Source: JBBQZP01 sp038207585
GTDB lineage: Bacteria > Pseudomonadota > Alphaproteobacteria > Rhodobacterales > Rhodobacteraceae
Reading direction: 5' to 3'
NCBI GenBank assembly: GCA_038207585.1
Contig: JBBQZP010000023.1
Span: 9,653 to 73,652, forward strand
Length of the DNA: 64,000 nucleotides
How positions within the stretch are numbered: the stretch's first letter is position 1; each line of letters starts with the position of its first letter. The notes beneath the pieces are model-generated. The model was not told the origin of the DNA and ran no database searches. It saw only the letters and a list, made by a program, of their open reading frames with translations. Below are positions 20,789 through 29,786 of this stretch, in pieces. A program made the position numbers and the translations under genes.

Positions 20789-21817
20789 CTAATCCACCAA
20801 TTCCGGCCCAACAGATTGCCGCTCTACCACAGGACATTCGACCTTCAACTGCTCGGGCCTCGCCGACATGCGGTTGGCCCGGTCGATCAGGATTTCGGTC
20901 GCAGTGGCGCCCATGTCATAATGCGGCAGGATCATCGTGGTCAGCGGCGGTCTGGTGTATTGCGCGATCTCGCGGTCATCAAAACCGATCACCGCCACGT
21001 CCCCCGGGATCGACAGGCCCAGTTCGCGAAGCGCCTCCAGACAGCCAACCGCCATCAGGTCATTGGCGCAAAAAATCGCCGTAGGTGGTGCTGCCTGCGC
21101 CATCAAAACCTTGGTCCCGGAAAATCCCGAATCGGGTTGCCAGTTGCCTGGGTAAACCAGCTTGGGGTCAAAGCCGATGTCCCTGCTGGCCAGCGCCTGC
21201 CGATATCCACGCAAACGCTCGCTCGCCCCCTCAACCCCGGTCTGCCCGGTGATCAACCCGATGCGTCGATGCCCCGCCCGCAGCAACCGTTCGGTCGCGG
21301 TGCGCCCGCCCAGCAGATCGGCTGGCAGAACCGAGGGCAGACGCCGTTCTTCGTCATAGCAATTCAACAACACCGACGGGTGATCGAACAGGGTTTGCGC
21401 CGGGGTGACGCGCCGCGTCAGAACCGTGCCATAGATCAACCCCAGCAAGGGTTGCTGGCGCATCATGCCCAGCACATGGTCTTCCATCCCTCGGTCGCCC
21501 CGCGTCACTCCCAGATGAACCGTCAGCCCAAATTCCCACGCTTTTTCGCGCACCCCGTCAAAGGCCAGCGCCATCCACGGGTCTGTCGACAACTCGTCCA
21601 CCACTAGGCCAATGGCCGTCTTGTCGGTTGTGGCCTGCCGTGGCACGCGCCTGATCAGTTCATAGCCAAGCTCCCGGGCAGCCGCGAGCACCCGCTTGCG
21701 CGTCGCGTCCGATAGCCGCACGCCCTGACTGTCGTTCATCACCAACGACACCGTGGCCTGCGACACACCAGCCTTGGCGGCCACATCCATCATCGTCGCC
21801 TTTGGTCCTGTCGTCAC
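20789..21817 (-). CDS. LacI-family transcriptional regulator of the hexuronate-type locus
   Basis: This protein of 342 residues has an N-terminal LacI helix-turn-helix (MMDVAAKAGVSQATVSLVMN, then hinge TRKRVLAAARELGYELIRR) and a periplasmic-binding-protein-like effector domain ending in FDDREIAQYTRPPLTTM. The GTG at 21817 is preferred because AGGGAG lies 9 bases upstream; an in-frame ATG at 21847 has no ribosome site and overlaps the divergent promoter. The gene is divergent from the ribose-type ABC operon, with a palindrome between them, and probably controls both directions in response to a sugar or sugar acid. Confidence 0.85.
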   Translation of the reverse strand: MTTGPKATMMDVAAKAGVSQATVSLVMNDSQGVRLSDATRKRVLAAARELGYELIRRVPRQATTDKTAIGLVVDELSTDPWMALAFDGVREKAWEFGLTVHLGVTRGDRGMEDHVLGMMRQQPLLGLIYGTVLTRRVTPAQTLFDHPSVLLNCYDEERRLPSVLPADLLGGRTATERLLRAGHRRIGLITGQTGVEGASERLRGYRQALASRDIGFDPKLVYPGNWQPDSGFSGTKVLMAQAAPPTAIFCANDLMAVGCLEALRELGLSIPGDVAVIGFDDREIAQYTRPPLTTMILPHYDMGATATEILIDRANRMSARPEQLKVECPVVERQSVGPELVD

Positions 21818-21854
21818 TTGTCCATGCTCCCTGAAGTCGCGACCCATGATAATG

Positions 21855-21875
21855 AGTTGACTAATATTAGCAACT
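21855..21875. promoter_or_regulatory. Candidate LacI operator between regulator and ABC operon
   Basis: A perfect 10-bp palindrome CTAATATTAG (21861-21870) is flanked by AGTTG and CAACT, which form a second symmetric pair offset by one base. It overlaps TTGACT (21857-21862), a possible -35 for the importer. The position between divergent genes suits a shared operator. Confidence 0.5.
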
Positions 21876-21949
21876 ATGTGAACTTTTATCAGCGGGCATA
21901 AGGGCCAGGACCAATTAAGCTCGCGCTACATATGTCTGGGAGGACAGAA

Positions 21950-22900
21950 ATGAACAAGACCGCTGGTCTCGCCATTACGGCGATGCTTGCGCTTGGGGCG
22001 ACGCAGGCCTTGGCGCAGGAAAAGAAGCAACTCGCCTTTATCGTCAACGCGGCATCAGACTTCTGGAAATTGTCTGAAGCTGGCGTCGCCAAGGCGCAGG
22101 CGGAACTTGGCGATGGCTACGAGTTGCAGTTCCGCTATCCGGCCCAAGGCACAGCCGCACTGCAGAACGCCCTGATGGATGATCTTGCCGCCGCTGGCAC
22201 CGATGCCATCATGATCTCGTCCGCCGACCCCAAGAACTCGATCGACGCGTTCAACAGAATTGCGGCCCAGATCCCGCTGTTCACCACCGATTCGGATGCG
22301 CCGCAATCCAACCGCGTGGCCTATCTGGGGTCGTCCAATACCCTCGCCGGTGAGCAAGCCGGGGCCGAGATGGTCAAGGCACTTCCTTCAGGCGGCAAAT
22401 GCATGGGCTTTGTCGGCTTTCTTGATGCCGACAACGCCAAAGAGCGGATCGCCGGCTTTAAAACCGCTATCGAAGGGCACAACATCGAATTGGTCGACGT
22501 GCGCGGCGATGATGTCGATTTCGCGCGTGCCCGGTCCAACGTCGATGACGTTCTAGCCGCCAACCCCGAGATCACCTGCATGGTGGGTTTCTACAGCTAC
22601 AACCCACCCAAGATCTACGAAGCGTTGCAAGCGGCAGGCAAACTGAGCCAGATCACCGTCGTCGCCTTTGACGAAGATCCGGTGACCCTGGGTGCCGTCA
22701 AGGAAGGTTCGTTTTCCTCGACTATCGTGCAGCAGCCGTTTGAATGGGGCTATCAGGGCATGAAGTTGATGGCGGCCTATCTGAATGGCGACAAATCGGG
22801 CGTCCCGGCGGATGGCCTGATCATCATCCCGACCAAGGTGATCGACAAATCCAACGTTGACCAGTTCTCGGCTGATCTGAAAGCCATGATCGGCGGTTGA
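21950..22900 (+). CDS. Ribose-type (CUT2) sugar ABC substrate-binding protein
   Basis: This 316-residue periplasmic protein is of the RbsB/peripla_BP_4 fold. A signal peptide of about 28 residues ends at ALAQE; the mature part begins KKQLAFIVNAASDFWKLSEAG. The ligand-pocket phrases SADPKNSIDAFNRIA and FTTDSDAPQSNR are typical. The ATG at 21950 has GGGAGGA just upstream. It is the first gene of an SBP-ATPase-permease operon. The ligand is likely a sugar or sugar acid that feeds the neighbouring uxaB pathway, which is inference. Confidence 0.9.
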   Translation: MNKTAGLAITAMLALGATQALAQEKKQLAFIVNAASDFWKLSEAGVAKAQAELGDGYELQFRYPAQGTAALQNALMDDLAAAGTDAIMISSADPKNSIDAFNRIAAQIPLFTTDSDAPQSNRVAYLGSSNTLAGEQAGAEMVKALPSGGKCMGFVGFLDADNAKERIAGFKTAIEGHNIELVDVRGDDVDFARARSNVDDVLAANPEITCMVGFYSYNPPKIYEALQAAGKLSQITVVAFDEDPVTLGAVKEGSFSSTIVQQPFEWGYQGMKLMAAYLNGDKSGVPADGLIIIPTKVIDKSNVDQFSADLKAMIGG

Positions 22901-22910
22901 TCGCGGCTTG

Positions 22911-22950
22911 GGCCGATGCGGGATGCTCTCCCGCATCGGCCTCATTTTAT
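22911..22950 (+). terminator. Strong hairpin between binding-protein and ATPase genes
   Basis: A 12-bp perfect stem (GGCCGATGCGGG at 22911-22922 with CCCGCATCGGCC at 22930-22941, loop of 7) is followed by TCATTTTATT. It resembles a leaky intrinsic terminator that would leave the binding-protein message in excess over the downstream genes, like the ugpB-ugpA hairpin. Confidence 0.7.
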
Positions 22951-22959
22951 TGGTGATCA

Positions 22960-24480
22960 ATGGCCGAACCCTTTCTGATCTTGTCCGACATCTGCAAAGC
23001 CTATCCCGGCGTGCAAGCGCTGGACCACGTGGCCCTGCAAGCCGCCCCCGCTGAAATCATTGGCCTGGTCGGAGAAAACGGCGCTGGCAAAAGTACGCTG
23101 ATGAAGATTTTGGGCGGCGTCATCCGACCCAGTTCCGGCCGCATCACCATAGACGGGCAAAGCCATGACGCCTTGAACGTGGGCCAGTCGATGGCGGCGG
23201 GTATTGCCTTTGTTCATCAGGAACTGAACCTGTTCGACAATCTTGATGTGGCCGCCAACGTCTTTATCGGTCGCGAACCGCTGATGGGTGGCCCCTTGCG
23301 GTTGGTGGATCGCAAAAAGATGGCTGCCATGGTCCAGCCCTTTCTGGATATGCTGGGAGCAGAATTCACCCCCACCACGCCAGTCTCGGCGCTGTCCATC
23401 GCAGCGCGGCAAATATTGGAAATCGCCAAGGCCCTGTCGCAAAACGCCCGCCTGCTGATATTGGACGAACCGACCTCCAGCCTGACCATGTCCGAAACGC
23501 AGCGTTTGCTGGAGGTGATCGGCACTTTAAAGGCCCGGGGCGTCTGCGTGATCTTTGTTACCCACCGCCTGAACGAACTGACCGCCTGCGCCGACCGCAT
23601 CGTGGCTCTGCGCGACGGTCGGCTGGCGGGTCATCTGGCCAAGGCCGACATCAGCCCGGCAGCGATGATCCAGTTGATGATCGGGCGCGACCTGAAATCG
23701 CTGTACACTCCACCCAGAGCCGCAGCCAGCGCCCTTCCGGTGCTTGAGACGATGGCTCTGACCACCGCCGCATGGCCCGTAGAACAGGTCAATCTGACCC
23801 TGCGCCAAGGCGAGATTCTGGGTCTGGCCGGCCTGATCGGCTCTGGCCGAACGGAACTGGCCCGCGCACTGTTTGGCATTGACCGCCCATTGCAGGGTCA
23901 GGTCCGGGTCAACGGTCAACCCGTGCCGCCGGGAGACCCGGCCAAGGCGATTGCCGCAGGCATCTTTCTGGTGCCCGAGGATCGCAAACAAACCGGTCTG
24001 TTGCTCGATCTGCCGATTGCTGAAAATGTCGTTCTGGCCAGCCTTCCCGCCCATGCGCGGGCGGGGATGGTGCAGGCCGGACGCATCCAGTCGACCGGTC
24101 AGCGGATGAAGGGCGAACTCGACATCCGCGCCGCCGATGTCGCCGTGCGGGCGGGCACCTTGTCCGGCGGCAACCAGCAAAAGGTCGTGCTGGCCAAATG
24201 GCTGTCGCTGTCGCCGCGCGTCCTGATCTGCGACGAGCCGACGCGGGGCATCGACGTGGGCGCAAAACAGGAAATCTACCTGATGCTGCGCCGCCTGGCT
24301 GACAGCGGCATCGCAGTCCTGATGATCTCGTCCGACATGGAGGAAGTCATCGGCGTATCAGACCGGGTGGCGGTCATGCACGAAGGCCGCATCAATGGCA
24401 TCTTGCAACGAACAGAACTCAGCGAACACGCGGTCATGCAACTGGCCGTCTCGCGCGAAACAGAGGACGGGGCGACATGA
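22960..24480 (+). CDS. Ribose-type sugar ABC importer, two-domain ATPase (RbsA-like)
   Basis: This 506-residue protein has two fused nucleotide-binding domains. The first has Walker A GENGAGKST (38-46) and Walker B LLILDEPTSS. The second has the usual degenerate Walker A (GLIGSGRTEL), the signature LSGGNQQKVVLAKWL and the motif DEPTRGIDVGAK. One intact and one degenerate site is normal for CUT2 transporters. It overlaps the permease gene by 4 bases (ATGA), which indicates coupled translation. Confidence 0.93.
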   Translation: MAEPFLILSDICKAYPGVQALDHVALQAAPAEIIGLVGENGAGKSTLMKILGGVIRPSSGRITIDGQSHDALNVGQSMAAGIAFVHQELNLFDNLDVAANVFIGREPLMGGPLRLVDRKKMAAMVQPFLDMLGAEFTPTTPVSALSIAARQILEIAKALSQNARLLILDEPTSSLTMSETQRLLEVIGTLKARGVCVIFVTHRLNELTACADRIVALRDGRLAGHLAKADISPAAMIQLMIGRDLKSLYTPPRAAASALPVLETMALTTAAWPVEQVNLTLRQGEILGLAGLIGSGRTELARALFGIDRPLQGQVRVNGQPVPPGDPAKAIAAGIFLVPEDRKQTGLLLDLPIAENVVLASLPAHARAGMVQAGRIQSTGQRMKGELDIRAADVAVRAGTLSGGNQQKVVLAKWLSLSPRVLICDEPTRGIDVGAKQEIYLMLRRLADSGIAVLMISSDMEEVIGVSDRVAVMHEGRINGILQRTELSEHAVMQLAVSRETEDGAT

Positions 24481-25427
24481 CCAAAAAGGATATCGGACTG
24501 CTGCTGTTGATCCTGATCGTCAGTGCTGCGGTGGCCATCAAAAACCCGCTGTTCCTGTCACCGATCAACCTTGCCAACACGGCTAACCTGATTGGCCTGT
24601 TCGGCATTGTCGCCATAGGACAGGCCGTGGTCATCATGACCGGTGGCATCGAGTTGTCGGTCGGCTCGATCATCTGCCTGCTGGGGGTGCTGTTCGTCGA
24701 TCTGCTGGTGAACTTTGGCTTGCCCTGGCCGGTGGTTCTGATCCTGATCATGTGCTTGGGCGCACTGATCGGGCTGTTGCACGGATTGATGATCACCCGG
24801 CTGGACCTGCAACCCTTTATCGTCACGCTGTGTGGCCTGTTGATCTACCGTGGTGCCGCGCGGTTTTACACCGCTGACGCCACAGCAGGGTTCAAGTTTG
24901 GCCAGACCTTTCCCACCTTGGAACAGATGACCATCGGCCGCATCGCGGGGGTGCCGGTGTCGTTCATGGCCATGCTGGTGATCGGCGCGGTGATGTGGGT
25001 CGTGCTGCACCGGTCGGTCTTTGGCCGTTATCTGCAAGCGGTGGGTAAGAATGAGGAGGCGGCGCGCTATTCCGGCATCCCCACTCAGCGCGTGATTGTC
25101 ATGGCCTACGTGATTTGCGGTCTGCTGACCTCGCTGTCTGCAGTCTATTTTGCGATGTACACCAAATCCATCTCGCCGTCGTCGCACGGCAACTTTTACG
25201 AACTCTACGCGATTGCCGCCGCCGTCTTGGGTGGATTTTCTCTGCGGGGTGGCGAGGGGTCGATTGTCGGCGTCGTACTGGGTGCCGTGCTGTTGCAAGT
25301 GCTGCAAAATCTGGTGAACCTGCTCGGCACCCCGTCGTCGCTGAACTTTGCAGTCACTGGCTCGGTCATTCTGATTGGCGTGCTGGCCGACACACAATAC
25401 AGCAAATACCGAAAAAGACGCCTGTAA
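24477..25427 (+). CDS. Ribose-type sugar ABC importer, permease (RbsC-like)
   Basis: This 316-residue inner-membrane protein has 8-10 predicted membrane segments of the BPD_transp_2 family. The conserved GGIELSVGSI and AVLGGFSLRGGEGSIVG loops contact the ATPase. It forms the channel for the sugar delivered by the 21950 binding protein. It is the last gene of the operon; no clear terminator follows, and a 7-bp hairpin at 25540-25559 lacks a U run. Confidence 0.92.
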   Translation: MTKKDIGLLLLILIVSAAVAIKNPLFLSPINLANTANLIGLFGIVAIGQAVVIMTGGIELSVGSIICLLGVLFVDLLVNFGLPWPVVLILIMCLGALIGLLHGLMITRLDLQPFIVTLCGLLIYRGAARFYTADATAGFKFGQTFPTLEQMTIGRIAGVPVSFMAMLVIGAVMWVVLHRSVFGRYLQAVGKNEEAARYSGIPTQRVIVMAYVICGLLTSLSAVYFAMYTKSISPSSHGNFYELYAIAAAVLGGFSLRGGEGSIVGVVLGAVLLQVLQNLVNLLGTPSSLNFAVTGSVILIGVLADTQYSKYRKRRL

Positions 25428-25669
25428 CCTGCGCCACCATCGGTCAATGCACCTCTGGTCGCGCAACCCGGCCCGGCGTGTTCGGTCGCTTTCGGCCCTT
25501 GCAGCCGTTCGACGCTGTGAAGGGGGTGTTGACATGCGTCTTCCAGACAAACCTGGAAGCGGACAAAGATCCGGCCATTCGGGACGGAAATGGTAGTCGC
25601 GACCGATCCGGTGATCACCAAAGACGGCGTCCTGTACGAAAAGGGTTGAAACGTTTCGATGCTGCGGCC

Positions 25670-26716
25670 ATGCAAGGTGTCGTGATCCCTTCATCCGAAC
25701 AGACACCGCTCTCCCTGGACGCCCTTGGCTGGTCGGCGTATTTTGGTGATCAGATCGGGCCTGACGAGACGCATCTTTCCCCGACGCGCATAGCGACCGT
25801 CCATCGGTCAAGACTGACGGGCGAAACCGAATTCGGCCAAGTGCGGCTGAACCTTCCGGCATCTTTCAACACCACGGATTTTGCGGTTGGGGATTGGGCT
25901 CTTATGGAGCTTGAGACGAACATGCTTGTGCGGCGGCTGGATCGAAAGACCCTTTTGCAGCGCCACACCGAAGGCGGCCGCGCACTGCAACTGATCGCAG
26001 CGAATGTGGATACGCTTTTCATCGTCACGTCCTGCAACAACGACTTCAACCCCGCACGGCTGGAGCGGTATCTGGCGCTTGCGAATGAGGCGGGCACGAA
26101 CCCGGTGATCGTTCTGACAAAGGCCGACCAAACCGCCGACAGCACAGCGTACCAACAGCAGGCGGCGGCTCTTCAGCGCGGTCTGGATGTTGTCGTGCTG
26201 AATGCAACAGCGCCTGAGGCGGCGCTGCCTTTGGCGCAATGGTGCGGTCCCGGGCAGACCGTTGCCCTTATCGGGTCTTCAGGGGTCGGGAAATCAACCC
26301 TGCTGAACACGCTTTCGGCCAAGACGGGCGATGAGATGCAACCAACCGGCAGCATCCGCGAGGCCGACGCCAAGGGGCGCCACACCACCACGTCGCGTTC
26401 GTTGCATGCCATACAGGGCGGCGGCTGGGTGATCGACACGCCCGGAATGCGCACATTGCAAGTCGGCGAGGTGGCGGCGGGGCTGGATGTCCTCTTTGCC
26501 GAGATTGTCGACCTTGCGCCGGACTGCCGCTTTGCCGATTGCACGCATGACCATGAACCGGGCTGCGCGGTTCAGGCGGCGGTTGCGGCTGGAACCCTTG
26601 ACCCGGCGCGCCTTGAGCGGTGGCGCAAACTTGTTGAGGAAAACCGGGCCAACTCTCCCGTTCAGACCGGGCCCCGTGGAAACAAGATCACCAAGGCACG
26701 GGGAAAGCGCGGCTGA
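25670..26716 (+). CDS. rsgA: Ribosome small-subunit-dependent GTPase RsgA
   Basis: This protein of about 348 residues is a circularly permuted GTPase that helps late 30S maturation. After an N-terminal OB-fold, the GTPase motifs come in permuted order: G4 as TKAD, then G1 GSSGVGKST, then G3 DTPGM. A zinc knuckle C..DCTHDHEPGC lies in the C-terminal domain. The tail NKITKARGKRG is basic, as usual for rRNA contact. The start at 25670 is the most likely ATG; earlier in-frame sequence has no homology. G4 has T instead of the usual N, a common variation. It is a housekeeping gene between two sugar loci, with its own promoter. Confidence 0.9.
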   Translation: MQGVVIPSSEQTPLSLDALGWSAYFGDQIGPDETHLSPTRIATVHRSRLTGETEFGQVRLNLPASFNTTDFAVGDWALMELETNMLVRRLDRKTLLQRHTEGGRALQLIAANVDTLFIVTSCNNDFNPARLERYLALANEAGTNPVIVLTKADQTADSTAYQQQAAALQRGLDVVVLNATAPEAALPLAQWCGPGQTVALIGSSGVGKSTLLNTLSAKTGDEMQPTGSIREADAKGRHTTTSRSLHAIQGGGWVIDTPGMRTLQVGEVAAGLDVLFAEIVDLAPDCRFADCTHDHEPGCAVQAAVAAGTLDPARLERWRKLVEENRANSPVQTGPRGNKITKARGKRG

Positions 26717-26946
26717 ACTGGTTGTGAAACCAGGTCAGGCCCAAAGCTGCCGATTGGCCCGTTGAAACGATTTGACGCAACAGTCGCATCACCCGTCGCC
26801 TTGCGTCGTTGCCCACACCTTGTGCGGCGCGCGGATTAGCAAAAGAAGATGGGTCCGGTGATATTACAGGGCTCTTTGCACCCTGCTGTTCAGACTCTCT
26901 CAAATATCATTGACTCGCAGACATCCAATATGCTGATCTTGTAAAG

Positions 26947-26961
26947 CGGTTTAGTAAACCG
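26947..26961. promoter_or_regulatory. LacI-type operator palindrome upstream of second lacI gene
   Basis: CGGTTTAGTAAACCG is a perfect 7-bp inverted repeat around one central base, 22 bases before the LacI ATG. The central AGTAAACCG/CGGTTTA pattern has the size and symmetry of LacI-family operators and suggests autoregulation of the following operon. Confidence 0.65.
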
Positions 26962-26983
26962 ATTCACGTGTTGGGATTGGCCG

Positions 26984-28000
26984 ATGGCAGTGGCAAGCCT
27001 GAAGGATGTGGCGCAAACGGCCGGTGTGTCCGTGACAACGGTTTCACGCTTTCTGAACGGGTCACTTGATCTGCCAGAGCGGACGCGCACGGCGGTCGAG
27101 CAGGCAATCCTTACGCTGAATTATCTGCCCAATCCCCATGCGCGCAGGCTTAGTCGGGGGCGGTCCGATACGATCGGTCTGGTCATTCCCGATATTGCCA
27201 CGCCGTTCTTTGCGACCCTCGTCGCAGCGGTCGAGGCCGAGGCAGACCGGCGCGGGTTGGGATTGACCCTGCATGCAACCCTGAACCGGCGGGAACGCGA
27301 ACTTTCATATCTGCAAGCGGTCCGGCGCAATCAGGTTGACGGTCTGATCTTCGTGACGAACCATCCCGATGACGGAACCCTTGCCGCCGCCATCAACGCC
27401 AGTGGTCAGGTGTTGATTCTGGATGAGGATGTGGCGGGAACGTCTGCTCCCAAGCTGTTTTGCGACAATGATCAGGGCGGCTATCTGGCGGGGCGGCATC
27501 TGGCCGAAGCCGGGCATCGCCGGGTGCTGTTCATCGGCGGAGCCGACACCATGCTCAGCGGCAAGCGCCGGTTTGCCGGATTCCGGCGCGCGATGATCGA
27601 GGTTTGGGGCCAGGACGTTCAGATCGCACGTTATGAGGGCGAGTATCTGGCCGAATTCGGGCGGGTGGCGGCAAAACGCATGCTGGCCGAAGACCAGCGT
27701 CCGACCGCAGTTTTCGCAACCTCCGATGAAATCACGATCGGCGTGCTGGAAGTTCTGAACGCCGTGGGCATGCGTGTGCCGCACGATCTTTCGCTTGTCG
27801 GTTTCGACGATGTCGGCCCGCTGCATCTTTTCGCACCCGCCGTGACAGCGGTGCGCCAGCCGGTCCGGGCGTTGGGCGTGCGTGCCCTTGCCCTGCTTCT
27901 GGATACCGACTGGACCAACCCCGCAAATCTTCCGTCAGAGGAGATACTGCCTGTCACCCTGATCACGCGGAATTCCGTTGCACCGCTGATCCGGTCCTGA
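26984..28000 (+). CDS. LacI-family transcriptional regulator of the phosphotriesterase/BtpA locus
   Basis: This 338-residue repressor has the N-terminal helix-turn-helix SLKDVAQTAGVSVTTVSRFL and hinge LTLNYLPNPHARRLSRGRSD. The effector-binding core is of the sugar-binding type (IGLVIPDIATPFFATLV, then SLVGFDDVGPLHLFAP). It starts an apparent operon with the following ABC genes (29 bases to the next ATG), so it is probably both regulator and member of the regulated unit. A palindrome at 26947 precedes it. The inducer is unknown, and the fold predicts a sugar-like ligand. Confidence 0.88.
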   Translation: MAVASLKDVAQTAGVSVTTVSRFLNGSLDLPERTRTAVEQAILTLNYLPNPHARRLSRGRSDTIGLVIPDIATPFFATLVAAVEAEADRRGLGLTLHATLNRRERELSYLQAVRRNQVDGLIFVTNHPDDGTLAAAINASGQVLILDEDVAGTSAPKLFCDNDQGGYLAGRHLAEAGHRRVLFIGGADTMLSGKRRFAGFRRAMIEVWGQDVQIARYEGEYLAEFGRVAAKRMLAEDQRPTAVFATSDEITIGVLEVLNAVGMRVPHDLSLVGFDDVGPLHLFAPAVTAVRQPVRALGVRALALLLDTDWTNPANLPSEEILPVTLITRNSVAPLIRS

Positions 28001-28029
28001 ATAGCAACTTCCAACAGATGGGACACAAA

Positions 28030-28986
28030 ATGACCACGACAAAACTGACAGCGCTTTCACGGCGAGGCCTTGGCCTTGTTCTTGGCTCGGCCGTTCTTTT
28101 GGCGGCGGTGCCCGGCATGGCACAGGACAAAAAGACGTTCGCCCTTGTCCAGATCAACCAGCAGGCCCTGTTCTTCAACCAGATGAACGAAGGCGCGCAA
28201 AAGGCAGCGGATGCCGCCGGGGTAGACCTTGTGATCTTCAACGCCAACAACGATCCGGCGGCCCAGAACAGCGCCATCGAGACGTATATTCAGGAAGGTG
28301 TGGACGGCATCGCGATTGTGGCGATTGATGTGAACGGCATCATGCCGGCGGTCGATCAGGCGGTGGCGGCGGGTATTCCGGTTGTTGCCATTGACGCCAT
28401 CCTGCCCGAAGACGGCAAGCAGTCGGCGGTGATCGGGGTAGATAACGGCAAGGCGGGTGCGGACCTTGGTGCCTATTTTGTCGAATACGCAAAGGGCGCT
28501 GGCGGCGCCAAGATCGGTGTCGTGGGTGCGCTGAATTCCTTTATCCAAAACTTGCGCAAGGATGGGTTCGAGGGTGTTCTGACAGGCGTTGAAGGCATCA
28601 CCATGGCTGGCACCGTCGATGGCCAGAACGTGCAGGATACCGCACTGGCCGCGGCTGAAAACCTGATGACGGCGAACCCCGACATGACCGCGATCTATGC
28701 CACCGGCGAACCGGCCCTGCTGGGTGCCGTGGCGGCAGTCGAAAGTCAGGGGCGGCAGGCCGATGTCAAGGTCTTTGGCTGGGATCTGACCGCATCGGCG
28801 GTGGCCGGAATTGACGCAGGTTATGTCGAGGCGGTGATCCAGCAAGACCCCGCAGGTATGGGCGGCGCTGCAGTTGACGCGCTTAAAACCATCACCGACG
28901 GCGGCACGGTTGAACGGAACATCGCGGTTCCCGTGACCATCGTGACCAAGGCCAATGTTGACGACTTCCGGTCCATGTTCAAATGA
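28030..28986 (+). CDS. Sugar-type ABC substrate-binding protein (second CUT2-like system)
   Basis: This 318-residue periplasmic binding protein has a signal peptide with a twin-Arg-like SRRGLGLVLG stretch ending near PGMAQD. The mature part (KKTFALVQINQQALFFNQMN, then GVDLVIFNANNDPAAQNSA) is a peripla_BP_4 fold. Two starts are possible, 28018 or 28030; the second is preferred because GGGA precedes it. It overlaps the ATPase gene by 4 bases (ATGA). The ligand is unknown but is expected to be a sugar, nucleoside or sugar-like compound. Confidence 0.88.
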   Translation: MTTTKLTALSRRGLGLVLGSAVLLAAVPGMAQDKKTFALVQINQQALFFNQMNEGAQKAADAAGVDLVIFNANNDPAAQNSAIETYIQEGVDGIAIVAIDVNGIMPAVDQAVAAGIPVVAIDAILPEDGKQSAVIGVDNGKAGADLGAYFVEYAKGAGGAKIGVVGALNSFIQNLRKDGFEGVLTGVEGITMAGTVDGQNVQDTALAAAENLMTANPDMTAIYATGEPALLGAVAAVESQGRQADVKVFGWDLTASAVAGIDAGYVEAVIQQDPAGMGGAAVDALKTITDGGTVERNIAVPVTIVTKANVDDFRSMFK

Positions 28987-29786
28987 CCGAAACGGCGCTT
29001 CACGCCGAAGCGCCCGCTGTGGGAGGGGGCAACCCCCTCCCGCACACGCGGGGGGCCGTGCCGCTGGTATCGTTGCGGGGCATCAGCCTGACCTTCGGGT
29101 CGCATCAGGCCTTGCGGGGCGTTGATCTGGATGTGATGCCCGGCGAATGTCTGGGCCTGATCGGCGACAATGCAGCCGGAAAATCGACCCTGTCCAAGGT
29201 GATGTCGGGCACCTACATTCCCGATGCCGGAACGATCCGTGTCGACGGCGAACCTGTGCGATTTTCGGGCCCGTCCGATGCCCGCGCCCGAGCCATCGAG
29301 ATGGTATTTCAAGACCTGAGCCTGTGCGACCATGTCGATGTCGTGGGCAATCTTTTTCTGGGGCGTGAACTGACTCGCGGCCCTTTTCTGGACCAGAAGC
29401 GCATGCTGACCGAGGGGCGGCAGATGCTGGACGCGCTGGAAATCCGCATCCCCCGCCTGACCGCCAAGGTTGAAAAGCTGTCGGGGGGCCAACGGCAGGC
29501 CATCGCCATCGCGCGGGCCGCCAGTTTTCAGCCGCGCGTGCTGATCATGGACGAGCCGACCTCGGCGCTTGCCGTGGCCGAGGTTGAGGCGGTTTTGGCC
29601 CTGATCAACCGGGTCAAGGCCAGGGGCGTGGGCGTGGTACTGATCACGCACCGCCTGCAGGATCTGTTCCGCGTCTGCGACCGGATTGCCGTGATGTATG
29701 AAGGCACCAAGGTCGCCGAACGCCAGATCGGCGAGACGAACCTGCAAGAACTGGTCGATCTGATTGTTGGCAAGGGGGCGCACTGA
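28983..29786 (+). CDS. Single-domain sugar ABC ATPase (FrcA/XylG-like)
   Basis: This 267-residue ATPase has one nucleotide-binding domain: Walker A GDNAAGKST (61-69), signature LSGGQRQAIAIARA, Walker B VLIMDEPTSAL and the H-loop THRLQD. Alanine in GDNAAGK is typical of the simple-sugar group. Unlike the RbsA-like ATPase at 22960 it has only one domain, so it must work as a homodimer. The first 28 residues (rich in Pro and Gly) are an extension before the domain; a later start is possible but the ATGA overlap supports this one. Confidence 0.9.
   Translation: MTETALHAEAPAVGGGNPLPHTRGAVPLVSLRGISLTFGSHQALRGVDLDVMPGECLGLIGDNAAGKSTLSKVMSGTYIPDAGTIRVDGEPVRFSGPSDARARAIEMVFQDLSLCDHVDVVGNLFLGRELTRGPFLDQKRMLTEGRQMLDALEIRIPRLTAKVEKLSGGQRQAIAIARAASFQPRVLIMDEPTSALAVAEVEAVLALINRVKARGVGVVLITHRLQDLFRVCDRIAVMYEGTKVAERQIGETNLQELVDLIVGKGAH

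Noticed and set aside
25540..25559. Hairpin CTTCCAG/CTGGAAG as terminator of the ribose-type operon
   Set aside because: Seven-base stem without a following T run; not convincing as an intrinsic terminator.
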